33,623 nucleotides of DNA from Marinilabiliales bacterium (GTDB taxonomy: Bacteria; Bacteroidota; Bacteroidia; Bacteroidales; SZUA-534): assembly GCA_003512955.1 (NCBI GenBank), contig DOTG01000031.1, positions 1 through 33,623 of the forward strand, in the 5' to 3' direction. The notes below the pieces were generated by a model. The model saw only the letters and a program-made list of their open reading frames with translations. It had not been told where the DNA came from and ran no database searches. Position numbers and translations under genes: made by a program. Shown here one piece after another: positions 7,221-15,818 of the stretch. Every line of letters starts with the position of its first letter. Position 1 is the stretch's first letter.

Positions 7221-8795
7221 TTATTTTGATTCCTTGACAGGAGGATAATCAATATTATAATGCAGACCCAGGCTCTCTTTCCGATTTTTTGCCGATTTAA
7301 TAATCAGGTACCCCACGTTGATCAAGTTTCGGAGCTCACACAATTGCTGCGAGAGGGTTGATTTTTTGTAAAGGGTATCGGTTTCGTTAAAGATAATTTC
7401 CAAACGGTTCAGCGCACGTTCCAACCGCAGATTTGAACGGACAATACCCACATAGTTGCTCATGATCATTTGGGTTTCCTTGTAGTTTTGGGTAATGAGT
7501 ACCATTTCCTCGGGGAGGGTCGTCCCTTCAAAGTTCCATTCAGGGATGCTGTTGCAAATGGGTTGTTCCTTAAAACAGGAAATAGCATGCAAAGCGGCCC
7601 TGTGCGAAAACACCACCGCTTCGCTAAGCGAGTTCGAGGCCAACCGGTTGGCTCCATGGAGCCCCGTTGAGGCTACTTCGCCCGAAGCATATAAATGGTG
7701 GATGTGTGTTTCTCCATTGAGGTCAACTTTTACGCCACCACATTGATAGTGCGCTGCAGGGACAACCGGAATCAAATCTTTGGCAATATCAATTCCCAGC
7801 GAAAGACATTTTGTGGCAATATTTGGGAAATGATCTTTTAGTGCAAACTCGTCCAGGTGGCGGCAATCGAGATAGACAAAATCATCGCCGGTCACCTTCA
7901 GCTCATGGTCAATGGCCCGGGCCACAATATCGCGCGGAGCCAGACAACCCCGGGGATCGTATTTGTTCATAAACTCCTCGCCCTGCTGGTTGCGCAAAAT
8001 GGCACCAAAGCCACGCATGGCTTCAGTAATCAGGAACGAAGGACGTTCGGTGGGATTATACAGCGATGTGGGATGAAACTGCACAAACTCCATATTCTCT
8101 ACAATTCCTTTTGCCCGATACACCATGGCCACTCCGTCACCTGTAGCAATCAACGGGTTTGTGGTTGTTTGGTACAAGTTACCGGAACCCCCTGTGGCAA
8201 TCATGGTTTTTTTTGCCAAAAAAGTATCCACGGTGCTATTTTCGAGGTTCAGGATGTAGGCACCAAAACAGTCAATATCATTATCGCTGCGGCGTACTTC
8301 TTTCCCAAGGTGGTGCTGTGTGATGAGTTCTACTGCAAAATGTTTTTCAAAAATGGTGATGTTCGGATGTGTTTTTACCCGATCGATTAAGGTCCGTTGA
8401 ATTTCCCAGCCGGTATTGTCTTTATGGTGCAGTATCCGTTTTTCGGAATGGCCGCCTTCCCGTGCCAGATCGTATTGTCCGGTTTGGTTTTTGTCAAATT
8501 GGGTCCCCCAGTTTATTAACTCCTGAATCCGCTCCGGGGCTTCTTCAACCACAATGCGTACCACCTCTTTTCGCGAAAATCGGTCGCCGGCAATGTAGGT
8601 ATCTTCAATATGTTTTTCAAAATTATCAGGCTTATAAATAACAGCAGCAATGCCCCCTTGGGCCAATGCTGTATTGGTGTGTGCCAACTGTGATTTGGAA
8701 ACAACTGCCACTTTCCCATGCCCGGCAACCTTAATGGCAAAGGTCAGCCCGGCTACCCCTGTTCCAATCACCAAAAAATCAAATTCTCGCTTCAC
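7221..8795 (-). CDS. nadB: L-aspartate oxidase NadB
   Basis: This 524-residue flavoprotein oxidises L-aspartate to iminoaspartate, the first step of de novo NAD synthesis, using oxygen or fumarate as acceptor. The Rossmann FAD motif GTGVAG (residues 11-16) opens the protein. The HTNTALAQGGIAA segment (39-51), EGGHS, QFHPTSLY, an HYQCGGV stretch and SNSLSEA are typical of the succinate dehydrogenase/aspartate oxidase flavoprotein family. The length and the C-terminal helical domain with the dinucleotide-era GYLIIKSA region fit NadB rather than SdhA/FrdA. The start is the ATG at 8795, immediately before the FAD motif. It is divergent from glyS, and no nadA or nadC neighbour lies in the window, so it seems to be transcribed alone. 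Confidence 0.95.
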   Translation of the reverse strand: MKREFDFLVIGTGVAGLTFAIKVAGHGKVAVVSKSQLAHTNTALAQGGIAAVIYKPDNFEKHIEDTYIAGDRFSRKEVVRIVVEEAPERIQELINWGTQFDKNQTGQYDLAREGGHSEKRILHHKDNTGWEIQRTLIDRVKTHPNITIFEKHFAVELITQHHLGKEVRRSDNDIDCFGAYILNLENSTVDTFLAKKTMIATGGSGNLYQTTTNPLIATGDGVAMVYRAKGIVENMEFVQFHPTSLYNPTERPSFLITEAMRGFGAILRNQQGEEFMNKYDPRGCLAPRDIVARAIDHELKVTGDDFVYLDCRHLDEFALKDHFPNIATKCLSLGIDIAKDLIPVVPAAHYQCGGVKVDLNGETHIHHLYASGEVASTGLHGANRLASNSLSEAVVFSHRAALHAISCFKEQPICNSIPEWNFEGTTLPEEMVLITQNYKETQMIMSNYVGIVRSNLRLERALNRLEIIFNETDTLYKKSTLSQQLCELRNLINVGYLIIKSAKNRKESLGLHYNIDYPPVKESK

Positions 8796-9038
8796 AGGTT
8801 TTTTATTTTGATACGGTATTCAATGTTTGATAGCTTATCTTCAGTTGTAACGATGCTAATCGTAAAAACCGGGAACAAAATTAGAAAACCTATTTTGGAA
8901 ACCACCCAATATGAATCTTATTTTATCTGATCGGGGTTCAATTTTTGACAGATGGCTATTTTTGGGAACAGGACAAATAAATTTTTTAAAAGCAAACAAT
9001 TCTTCTATTTTTGGCAATTGTTTACAAAATAATAACAT
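8796..9038. promoter_or_regulatory. Divergent nadB-glyS promoter region
   Basis: This 243-base divergent intergenic region must carry promoters for both genes. On the plus strand, two sequences match the Bacteroidota -7 box TAnnTTTG: TATTTTTG at 8957-8964 and at 9006-9013. On the minus strand, TAATTTTG (8883-8876) faces nadB. I could not confirm a -33 TTTG at the expected spacing for any of them, so the boxes are candidates only. No NadR-type or riboswitch-like structure was recognised. Confidence 0.35.
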
Positions 9039-10592
9039 ATGGCTCAAGAAGATATTTTAAAAAAGATTATTGCCCATTCAAAAGAGTATGGGTTTATTTT
9101 TCAGTCGAGTGAGATTTACGATGGGTTAAGTGCGGTGTATGATTATGGTCAGTATGGAGCCGAATTAAAAAATAACATCAAACGGTACTGGTGGGATTCC
9201 ATGGTCCGGATTCATGAAAATATTGTGGGGATTGATTCAGCCATCTTTATGCACCCGACTGTATGGAAAGCCTCGGGCCATGTGGGGGCTTTTAACGATC
9301 CGTTGATTGATAACAAAGATTCAAAAAAAAGATACCGCGCCGATGTGTTGATTGAAGAACATTTGGCCAAAATTGAAGCTAAAATAGAGAAAGAGGTTGA
9401 GAAAGCCGCCGAAAAATACGGAGCCTCGTTTGATGAAGCACAGTTCCGGGCTACCAACCAACGGGTAATTGCCAATCAGGAAAAAATAGACCTAATTAAA
9501 AAGCGGTTTATTAAGGCTCTTGAAGCTGATAACCTGGCCGAGGTAAAAAATATTATCGAGGATTGCGAAATAGTATGCCCCATCTCGGGAACCAAAAACT
9601 GGACCGATGTGCGCCAGTTTAACCTGATGTTCGAGACCAAGTTAGGTTCGGTTAGCGATGAAGCCAACAGCATTTACCTGCGCCCCGAAACTGCTCAGGG
9701 TATTTTTGTGAATTACCTGAATGTGCAAAAAAGCGGCCGGATGAAAATCCCATTTGGTATTGCCCAGATTGGGAAAGCCTTCAGGAACGAGATTGTGGCC
9801 CGCCAATTCATTTTCCGTATGCGCGAATTTGAGCAAATGGAGATGCAGTTTTTTGTACGTCCCGGTGAAGAGATCAAATGGTTTGAACAATGGAAAGAGA
9901 CCCGTTTGCGCTGGCACAAAGCCCTTGGTTTCAACCCCAAAAAATATCGGTACCACAACCACGATAAGCTGGCCCATTATGCCAATGCAGCTACCGATAT
10001 CGAGTTTGAATTCCCCATGGGGTTCAAAGAGGTGGAAGGTATCCACTCGCGTACCGATTTCGATTTGAGCCAACATCAGCAATACAGCGGGAAGAAAATC
10101 ACCTACTTTGATCCCGAGCTTAATGAAAGTTATGTCCCCTACGTTATTGAAACATCCATCGGGCTGGACCGCATGTTTCTGTTGATTCTTTCGAGTGCCT
10201 ATACTGAAGAGGATTTGACCGGCGAAGATGGAAAAACCGAACAACGGGTGGTACTGCGCATCCCCCCGGAATTAGCCCCGGTAAAATTGGCCATTCTTCC
10301 ACTGATGCGTAAAGATGGATTGGCTGAAAAAGCTACTGAAATATTGAATGAATTAAAGTACGAGGTCAACTGCATTTATGAGGAAAAAGATTCCATTGGG
10401 AAGCGTTACCGCCGGCAAGATGCCATTGGAACCCCCTATTGTATTACCGTAGATCATGAAACGCTGGAAAACAATACCGTAACCATCCGCAACCGCGATA
10501 CCATGGAACAGGAACGTATCCCTGTTGACAAGGTGAAGCAGATTGTGGTTGAAAAGACCAGTATGACCAACCTGCTTAAAAAGGTAAACTAA
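9039..10592 (+). CDS. glyS: Glycyl-tRNA synthetase (single-chain, dimeric type)
   Basis: This 517-residue class II synthetase attaches glycine to tRNA-Gly. It is the alpha2 type found in Bacteroidota, archaea and eukaryotes rather than the alpha/beta bacterial type. Diagnostic features are the N-terminal SAVYDYGQYGAELKNN (31-46), VWKASGH (75-81), RPETAQGIF near 215, motif 2 with FRNEI...FRMREFEQMEM around 245-268, and motif 3 ETSIGLDRMF near 372-380. The C-terminal ~110 residues (LAPVKLAILPL onwards) are the anticodon-binding domain. The ATG at 9039 places the catalytic motifs at their normal distance from the N-terminus. A strong terminator follows. Sequence and length are ordinary for the family. 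Confidence 0.97.
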   Translation: MAQEDILKKIIAHSKEYGFIFQSSEIYDGLSAVYDYGQYGAELKNNIKRYWWDSMVRIHENIVGIDSAIFMHPTVWKASGHVGAFNDPLIDNKDSKKRYRADVLIEEHLAKIEAKIEKEVEKAAEKYGASFDEAQFRATNQRVIANQEKIDLIKKRFIKALEADNLAEVKNIIEDCEIVCPISGTKNWTDVRQFNLMFETKLGSVSDEANSIYLRPETAQGIFVNYLNVQKSGRMKIPFGIAQIGKAFRNEIVARQFIFRMREFEQMEMQFFVRPGEEIKWFEQWKETRLRWHKALGFNPKKYRYHNHDKLAHYANAATDIEFEFPMGFKEVEGIHSRTDFDLSQHQQYSGKKITYFDPELNESYVPYVIETSIGLDRMFLLILSSAYTEEDLTGEDGKTEQRVVLRIPPELAPVKLAILPLMRKDGLAEKATEILNELKYEVNCIYEEKDSIGKRYRRQDAIGTPYCITVDHETLENNTVTIRNRDTMEQERIPVDKVKQIVVEKTSMTNLLKKVN

Positions 10593-10599
10593 ATTAACA

Positions 10600-10649
10600 T
10601 GCAATTAAGTCTTCAAAATTAGGGCTTAATTGCATTATTTTATATTTTT
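10600..10649 (+). terminator. Rho-independent terminator of glyS
   Basis: A 12-bp stem is formed by TGCAATTAAGTC (10600-10611) and GGCTTAATTGCA (10623-10634), with one G-U wobble and an 11-base loop. A T-rich tail (TTATTTTATATTTTT) follows directly. It begins 8 bases after the glyS stop. Confidence 0.85.
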
Positions 10650-10681
10650 ACTCCTCTTAGTAGCTAATTAACGAATGAAAT

Positions 10682-11575
10682 ATGAAGAGCATCCTCTTGT
10701 CCCTTAGCATTGTATTTTTTACTATTGGGACCTTGTTTTCGCAAAACCAGCCTATTAATAAACCCACCAAAGGATACCGTTTCCAATACCGGATAAAAGG
10801 GCCGGAGTTTAAAAAGAGCGAAGTGCTCGAATTAATGGTGGATGAATACGGGAACTATCTGGTAGCTACCTTCAGGGGTGAGAAATCATCGTATGTGTAT
10901 CTCATTATTTACAACCTGTATTCCTGGGACGAGAAATACAAGATCAAACTGGACGATAACCGTTGTGAGCTTTATAACAGCACCTTTGACGAATCGGGAG
11001 ACTTTTTTTATGTGAATTATGATATTTACCGCAACATGTTTAAGGAAATTAACCTTAAAACCGGGGAAATCCGAAAAGTGGATTGTTCAGCCACCCCCAA
11101 AGGATGCCGCAAAATCGAGTCCCAATTTTATAAGTTAGATGCTTACACCATTGGCGATAATTATTACATCTACCGTGATGAGAAATTTGAAAACTACATC
11201 AAGATTTTAGTTAAAAAGGAGATGTACATTCCAAAAGTGGACGAAGAAACGGTGAGTGCTAACTACGGGCTAAAAAACGCGCTGTATGTTGATCCTACGA
11301 ACGGTGGGGTTATTCAGGTTACCCCCGAAGATTTACGTAATTTAAAAGCAGGTATTGAGGTAACCAAAAACGGGGTCCCTATTTTTTACGATGCCAATGC
11401 TGTGGATGCAGCAGGTAATATTGTTCCTTACGCACCCGCCGAAGGAGAGCCCTTTAAAATCCGTTTTACTACCAACGAAATCAAAAAATTGGATAAAAAA
11501 ATCAGCTTTGTTTACCAAAACTTTGTCATCAAGTTGGATTTAGAAGCTCTTGAAGCAGAAAAACCGAAGCAATAA
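10682..11575 (+). CDS. Secreted protein of unknown function
   Basis: This 297-residue protein starts with a clear signal peptide (MKSILLSLSIVFFTIGTLFS|Q). The rest is beta-rich with many aromatic and charged residues (YLIIYNLYSWDEKYKIKL near 75-92). Near residues 225-240 it carries segments such as EVTKNGVPIFYDANAVDAAG, and it ends in an acidic EALEAEKPKQ tail. No known domain, lipobox or T9SS tail is seen, so it is probably periplasmic. It follows glyS after a terminator and precedes another small secreted protein by 28 nt in the same direction; those two may form an operon. I do not recognise the family. Confidence 0.7.
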   Translation: MKSILLSLSIVFFTIGTLFSQNQPINKPTKGYRFQYRIKGPEFKKSEVLELMVDEYGNYLVATFRGEKSSYVYLIIYNLYSWDEKYKIKLDDNRCELYNSTFDESGDFFYVNYDIYRNMFKEINLKTGEIRKVDCSATPKGCRKIESQFYKLDAYTIGDNYYIYRDEKFENYIKILVKKEMYIPKVDEETVSANYGLKNALYVDPTNGGVIQVTPEDLRNLKAGIEVTKNGVPIFYDANAVDAAGNIVPYAPAEGEPFKIRFTTNEIKKLDKKISFVYQNFVIKLDLEALEAEKPKQ

Positions 11576-11603
11576 AACTAAAATATTTTCTTATTTTTGA
11601 CGG

Positions 11604-12044
11604 ATGCGCCGGACGTTTACCATAATTGCCTTTGTCTTCATCCTCTTGCAGATTCCCTTTGCTGCGTGGGCACAATGCGATCAGGCATTTATTGACAAGT
11701 GCGCCTCTAACAGTGAAGTAAAATACATCAAACATTTCCGCATCCGGTTTACCGAATCAAAAGCTGATGTTGGGCAATCGGAAGGCCAGTTTTCCATCAT
11801 GCTCAACAAAGGGAACCATTACCGTTTTTTGGTATGCAACGACGACACCAAACCCGGTCATACCATTATTGAACTTTCGAATGATTTTTCAAACTTTGGA
11901 GGCAACTACAACGGGCAAGAGGACAAGGAATACAGTGCCTTCGATTTTTTGTGCACCAAAACCGGACCTTATTATCTGAAGATGAAATTTAAGGATGGGC
12001 GAGAAGGATGCGGGGTCTGTGTCGTTTCGTTGGTTATGCAATAA
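11604..12044 (+). CDS. Small secreted cysteine-containing protein of unknown function
   Basis: This 146-residue protein has a signal peptide (MRRTFTIIAFVFILLQIPFAAWA|Q) and a compact mature part with six cysteines (CDQAFIDKC at the mature N-terminus, LVCNDD, FLCTKTG and GCGVC near the end), suggesting disulfide bonds in the periplasm. The pattern GHTIIELSNDF and PYYLKMKFKDG suggests a small beta-sandwich. It starts 28 nt after the preceding secreted protein and is probably co-transcribed with it. No family name can be given from the sequence alone. Confidence 0.65.
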   Translation: MRRTFTIIAFVFILLQIPFAAWAQCDQAFIDKCASNSEVKYIKHFRIRFTESKADVGQSEGQFSIMLNKGNHYRFLVCNDDTKPGHTIIELSNDFSNFGGNYNGQEDKEYSAFDFLCTKTGPYYLKMKFKDGREGCGVCVVSLVMQ

Positions 12045-12238
12045 CTTTTTGGAATCAATCCCGGCAATTTACTTTTTGTTTTTTGGTTAGTGAAAATTTC
12101 AAAATAACATCCTCAAATAGCTGGCTGAAACAAGATAATTCTGAAACACAATAGAAAATGTAGTTATTGTCAATCTGTTGTTGGTAAAAAAATGCGTTTG
12201 AATAAAAACATAATCAACCTATTTGTTTCTTTGAATCT

Positions 12239-12379
12239 ATGATAGAAGAATTTACAGAAAAGGTCATTATGTTGATGCAATTGCATTACAGCCGATTATC
12301 AGAAAAAGACCGCAAGCAATATGCTGCATTGGAATCGCTGAAATTAGGCAGAGGCGGAACTATTTTTATATATAATTGA
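12239..12379 (+). pseudogene. Transposase N-terminal remnant
   Basis: This 46-codon frame starts with ATG and ends TGA. It contains RLSEKDRKQYAALESLKLGRGG, which in two halves (SEKDRKQYAALE and SLKLGRGG) resembles the N-terminal helix region of ISAzo13-like transposases, where LNERxRRLWAAxEAxxLGxGG precedes the DNA-binding part. After GRGG it runs into unrelated residues and stops, so the helix-turn-helix and catalytic core are missing. No inverted repeats were found, so this is a decayed insertion-sequence fragment. Resemblance is from memory of the family. Confidence 0.45.
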
Positions 12380-12466
12380 AATGCAATGGCTACTGTATTT
12401 TTTTGTTTGCACTTCTGTTAAAAAGGAAAACCAACCGGTAAAAATCCGGCTAAAATTCAGCATAGG

Positions 12467-12513
12467 AACATCGGTTTTATATGCAAAAAACTCCCGATGT
12501 TGTTTTTTTATTT
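12467..12513 (+). terminator. Terminator-like hairpin ahead of the pseudopilin operon
   Basis: An 8-bp perfect stem is formed by AACATCGG (12467-12474) and CCGATGTT (12494-12501), with a 19-base loop, followed by G, seven T and then ATTTT. It has the form of a rho-independent terminator on the plus strand. It may end transcripts from the secreted-protein genes, or act as an attenuator in the operon leader. An in-frame ATG at 12481 lies inside the loop. Confidence 0.5.
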
Positions 12514-12555
12514 TCACCCTCAATAATTTTATCTTTACCCAATAAAAATCAGAAC

Positions 12556-13818
12556 TTGAAGCGACACTTTGTAAAAGCCGGGGCACTGACCTTTGCCGTT
12601 TTTTTAATGCTGGTTACCCTGATTGTCATCGGTACGTTGATTACCATTGCTTTTTACCACCACAATTATATCAATAAGCAATTGGCCCGGCAGAACCTGC
12701 TATCCTATTCCCAATCTGTATTGACGGCGGCTTTAACGGACAGCACCCTAACCTTTCCGTGGGACGGGAAAAGCCTGAATCTAACCGAAGATGAAAACTA
12801 TACCTTTAAAGTGACCAAAGAACCGTGGGGAGCCTATTTGATTTTTCATGTTCTGGGGAGTTATGGGAATTTCAACGTTGAAAACCGTGTACTTTGTGGC
12901 ACCAAAGGATTTATGGATGATGCCGCTACTTTATACCTTACCGACAATAACAATGCCTTATCTATATCGGGAACTACCCAACTGGTGGGCGACTGTTACC
13001 TGCCCAAAGCCGGCATAAAAGCCTCCTACATGGAAGGCGATTATTACCGTGGCAAACAACTGGTTTATGGTGAAATCAAGGTAAGCAGCAATACGTTACC
13101 TACCTTGGATGAATCCTATCAGGAAACTATCCGCCGATTAATTGCTGGTAAGCTCAATCCTAAGGACAGTGTACTTGATTTTTCAAAAATCACATCTAAC
13201 GAAATTTCCCATTCGTTCCGCCAAAAGACGTTGTATTTAATTTCGAAGGAACCGCTTTATTTAACCCGATGCAAGTTTGAAGGAAACATCCTGATTATTT
13301 GTTCGCAACCCATTACTGTTTTTGAGGATGCCACGCTATCCGATGTGATACTCGCTGCACCAAAAATCACTTTTAAAGAGGGTTGGACCGGAAGTATTCA
13401 AGCTTATGCGCAAGATACCCTGCTTATTGAAGAAAATGTCCATTTTACCTTCCCAAGTACGCTGGGCATTCAAAGTCCGAAAAACGTTGGCCTTTTGCAG
13501 ATTAGCGAAAACTCCCGGATAGATGGCAATCTGTGGATGACCAAAAACCCGAAAGAAAAAGAGAATAAAAATATGGCCGTTTTCGAAAAAGGGATCCTGT
13601 TCCAAGGGATTGCCTATGTGGAGGGAAAATTCTCGTTGCGGGGAAAAATAAATGGCTCGCTGTATGTGGAGAAATTTTTATACAAAACCCCATCATCGTA
13701 TTACGAAAACCATTTGTATAATGTCGAAATCAACATCCACAACCTGTTGCCCTATTTTTCATCGGCGGTACTGAACCCCCGCAGAGGTTGCCGGGCCATT
13801 AAAGTATTGGAACCATGA
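12556..13818 (+). CDS. Bactofilin-like pseudopilin-type membrane protein
   Basis: This protein is about 420 residues from the TTG at 12556, the start I prefer because it gives a short basic leader (MKRHFVKAG) directly before a 25-residue hydrophobic helix (ALTFAVFLMLVTLIVIGTL). The ATG at 12481 lies in the loop of a terminator-like hairpin and would add 25 unlike residues. The leader plus helix resembles PilX/GspK-type pseudopilins, although the +5 Glu of typical prepilins is absent. The large C-terminal part (about 150-390) shows hydrophobic/Gly strands such as GNILIICSQPITVFEDATLSDVILA that recall a bactofilin-like beta-helix. The stop overlaps the next ATG by 4 nt (ATGA). I infer a minor pilin or assembly component of the downstream GspF machine. 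The family assignment is tentative. Confidence 0.6.
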   Translation: MKRHFVKAGALTFAVFLMLVTLIVIGTLITIAFYHHNYINKQLARQNLLSYSQSVLTAALTDSTLTFPWDGKSLNLTEDENYTFKVTKEPWGAYLIFHVLGSYGNFNVENRVLCGTKGFMDDAATLYLTDNNNALSISGTTQLVGDCYLPKAGIKASYMEGDYYRGKQLVYGEIKVSSNTLPTLDESYQETIRRLIAGKLNPKDSVLDFSKITSNEISHSFRQKTLYLISKEPLYLTRCKFEGNILIICSQPITVFEDATLSDVILAAPKITFKEGWTGSIQAYAQDTLLIEENVHFTFPSTLGIQSPKNVGLLQISENSRIDGNLWMTKNPKEKENKNMAVFEKGILFQGIAYVEGKFSLRGKINGSLYVEKFLYKTPSSYYENHLYNVEINIHNLLPYFSSAVLNPRRGCRAIKVLEP

Positions 13819-14168
13819 AAAAACTGCAAGCATCAACCCTGACCGAAGTGATTGTGGCCCTGGTGATTATTTCACTGGTTACCTCTATGTTTTTTGCCAT
13901 CATCATCAAAGTAGGGAATTATCACCGGAACCGAAAATTGATTCTTATCAACCAAAAAATCCTTGAATGTATTCAGGAGGCCAAACAACAGGGATTTCTG
14001 GAAGATGAGACCCTTGAATACGAAGGATATTTTCTCCAAAAACGGGTGAAGCCGTTTAAAAACATAGCCGGGGTCTTTGAAATTGAGGTTGAAGCTTTTT
14101 CGCTGACCAATAAAAGGCTGGGTTCACACAAAGCCATTGTTGAATATGTAACAACGGAGGAAGAATGA
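13815..14168 (+). CDS. Prepilin-type N-terminal methylation domain protein
   Basis: This 117-residue prepilin has the leader MKKLQA followed by STLTEVIVALVIISLV, the type IV prepilin helix with Glu at +5 of the mature protein. The residue before the presumed prepilin-peptidase cut is Ala instead of the usual Gly. The remainder (GYFLQKRVKPFKNIAGVFEIEVEAF) should be the globular pilin or minor pseudopilin head, too short for a major pilin. ATG and TGA overlaps of 4 nt on both sides couple it to its neighbours. It probably acts as a minor pseudopilin (GspI/J-like) in a type II secretion or pilus-like fibre. Confidence 0.8.
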   Translation: MKKLQASTLTEVIVALVIISLVTSMFFAIIIKVGNYHRNRKLILINQKILECIQEAKQQGFLEDETLEYEGYFLQKRVKPFKNIAGVFEIEVEAFSLTNKRLGSHKAIVEYVTTEEE

Positions 14169-14692
14169 GTAGAAAGTTTTCCCATCCGATTACTTCTTGG
14201 TGTTGCCTGAAAACAGAGGGTCTCCAAAGAAAAGTAAAGGCCTTTACGCTGATTGAGGTGACCGTGGTTTTAATCATTTCAGGTACGGTCATGACTTTGG
14301 CGATGTGGTCGTACAGCAATGTGATGAAATACCTGAGAACCTATAATGAACAGGAGGCTGCCAATCAGGAACTGGTGCTGTTTTTATCGCATTTTACTGC
14401 CGATTTGGAGAAGGCCGCTGTGGTAACCGAAAAAAGGGGTTCGCTACAGTTGGAATTTCCTGAAAGTGTGGTATCGTATGATTTTTATAGCGACCTTATC
14501 CTGCGGACTGAATACCAATACCCGGATACTTTTTTTCTGAAGACCCTCCTTTTTGACTACGAGCCCCTTTCCTTGCAAAAGGACTGGGTGGAGCAGGTAT
14601 ATCTGACCCTGGAACTTTCCGGTACAGAATACCCCATGGCCTTTTATAAAAACTATTCCCATCAACAATTATTTCAAGCCTATGAGTATTGA
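14165..14692 (+). CDS. Prepilin-type pseudopilin
   Basis: This 175-residue protein has a canonical prepilin helix, KVKA|FTLIEVTVVLIISGTVM, with Glu at +5. The leader is unusually long (26 residues before the cut), so translation might start later, but no better in-frame ATG precedes the helix. As in the preceding gene, Ala occupies the -1 position. The head domain includes LELSGTEYPMAFY and carries no recognised signature. It overlaps the previous gene by 4 nt and the next by 11 nt. I infer a GspJ/GspI-like pseudopilin for the same fibre. Confidence 0.8.
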   Translation: MSRKFSHPITSWCCLKTEGLQRKVKAFTLIEVTVVLIISGTVMTLAMWSYSNVMKYLRTYNEQEAANQELVLFLSHFTADLEKAAVVTEKRGSLQLEFPESVVSYDFYSDLILRTEYQYPDTFFLKTLLFDYEPLSLQKDWVEQVYLTLELSGTEYPMAFYKNYSHQQLFQAYEY

Positions 14693-15818
14693 CATCCATA
14701 AATTAAAAATGAAAGATGCTGCAGGAGAAAAGCCCAAAGGATTTTCATTGACCGAACTCCTTACCCGTGATTTCAGCCTCCGAAAGGGGTTACCCGATAA
14801 AAAGAAGCAATGGTTTTTCAGCGAACTGGCTTTACTGCTAAGTTCCGGGGTGGATATTAAAAATTCGCTTGACCTGATTGTGGAGGAACAAAAAAAGGGA
14901 AAAGAGGCCCTGTTTTTTACCCAAATCCGTGAAGCGGTATTTGCCGGCGATAGTTTATCGCAGGTAATAATTACCTCGAAAAAGTTCGATACTTACGATA
15001 ACTTTGCCATCCGGATGGGCGAAGAGAGCGGCAACCTGCCCATGGTACTGCAACAGTTGGCCGATTATTACGAAAAGCGGATGAAGCTCCGCCGACAACT
15101 GATGAGTGCCCTTTCGTATCCTACCCTGGTGATGGGTGCGGCTTTGGCGGCCATCCTGTTTTTGATCAACTTTTTGGTCCCCATGTTCGAGGATGTGTTT
15201 AAACGGTTCAGTGGCGATTTGCCCGCCATTACCCGTAAAATTATTGACCTGTCGCATGCCCTATCAGACAATGTCTGGATGATTGTGCTGGTTATCGGCA
15301 GTGTGGTGTTGCTGTTATGGAGCTTGCGTAAACAGCCTTTGTACCGGCAAATACAAAGCAGTTTGGTTCTACGCATCCCTGTTATGGGCGATATTATCCG
15401 AAAAAATAATTTGGCCCGGTTTTGTCAGGCCCTGAGTATGTTAATCCGTTCCCGGGTGCCGCTGACCGAAGCCCTGCGGCTGGTAAAAGATATGGTAACC
15501 TTTTATCCCATTGAGACCTCGCTGCCGGTTATTATCTCAGACATTGAAAAGGGAAACAGCCTGAACCAGAGCTTAAAGCAATTTACCGTTTATGACCACC
15601 GGATGGTGTATCTGGTAAAAGTGAGCGAAGAGGTAAACCAACTGGACCATATTTTTGAAAAGCTGCAACAGCAATATGCCGCCGATGTGGAGCACCGGGT
15701 ATCGGTACTGAGTAGCCTGCTGGAACCCCTGTTGATAATTGTGGTAGGGCTGCTGGTGGGCATTATCCTGATTGCCATGTACCTGCCCCTGTTCCAGATC
15801 AGTAATTCGTTTATGTAG
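14682..15818 (+). CDS. GspF/PilC-family inner-membrane platform protein
   Basis: This 378-residue protein has two T2SSF domains. Each contains a cytoplasmic helical bundle, the first with FFSELALLLSSGVDIKNSLDLI (two parts, about 45-66) and the second with RFCQALSMLIRSRVPLTEALRL (about 247-268). Three hydrophobic helices lie near 145-170, 205-225 and 345-370. This matches the platform protein of type II secretion and type IV pilus machines, which sits in the inner membrane and works with an assembly ATPase (GspE/PilB) absent from this window. The start overlaps the upstream prepilin by 11 nt. Length is slightly short of the usual 400, with a short N-terminus. It is the last gene of the four-gene operon. 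Confidence 0.92.
   Translation: MSIDIHKLKMKDAAGEKPKGFSLTELLTRDFSLRKGLPDKKKQWFFSELALLLSSGVDIKNSLDLIVEEQKKGKEALFFTQIREAVFAGDSLSQVIITSKKFDTYDNFAIRMGEESGNLPMVLQQLADYYEKRMKLRRQLMSALSYPTLVMGAALAAILFLINFLVPMFEDVFKRFSGDLPAITRKIIDLSHALSDNVWMIVLVIGSVVLLLWSLRKQPLYRQIQSSLVLRIPVMGDIIRKNNLARFCQALSMLIRSRVPLTEALRLVKDMVTFYPIETSLPVIISDIEKGNSLNQSLKQFTVYDHRMVYLVKVSEEVNQLDHIFEKLQQQYAADVEHRVSVLSSLLEPLLIIVVGLLVGIILIAMYLPLFQISNSFM

Larger units (their letters stand above)
12045..12555. other. Intergenic region with transposase remnant and hairpin
   Basis: About 500 bases separate the small secreted protein from the pseudopilin operon. The first ~190 bases are AT-rich with no recognised feature. Then come a short transposase-like remnant and a terminator-like hairpin (both listed separately), and the presumed leader of the pseudopilin operon. 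A near-match to the Bacteroidota -7 box (TATCTTTA, 12530-12537) lies just before the preferred TTG start. Confidence 0.5.

Noticed and set aside
7857..8390. Long plus-strand frame opposite nadB
   Set aside because: It lies wholly antisense to the well-conserved nadB gene and has no protein-like motif.
9642..10244. Long minus-strand frame opposite glyS
   Set aside because: It is antisense to conserved glyS motifs and is a codon-usage shadow.
12481..12555. ATG start of the pseudopilin-like gene at 12481
   Set aside because: This ATG lies inside the loop of a terminator-like hairpin and adds 25 residues ahead of the short basic leader expected before the hydrophobic helix.
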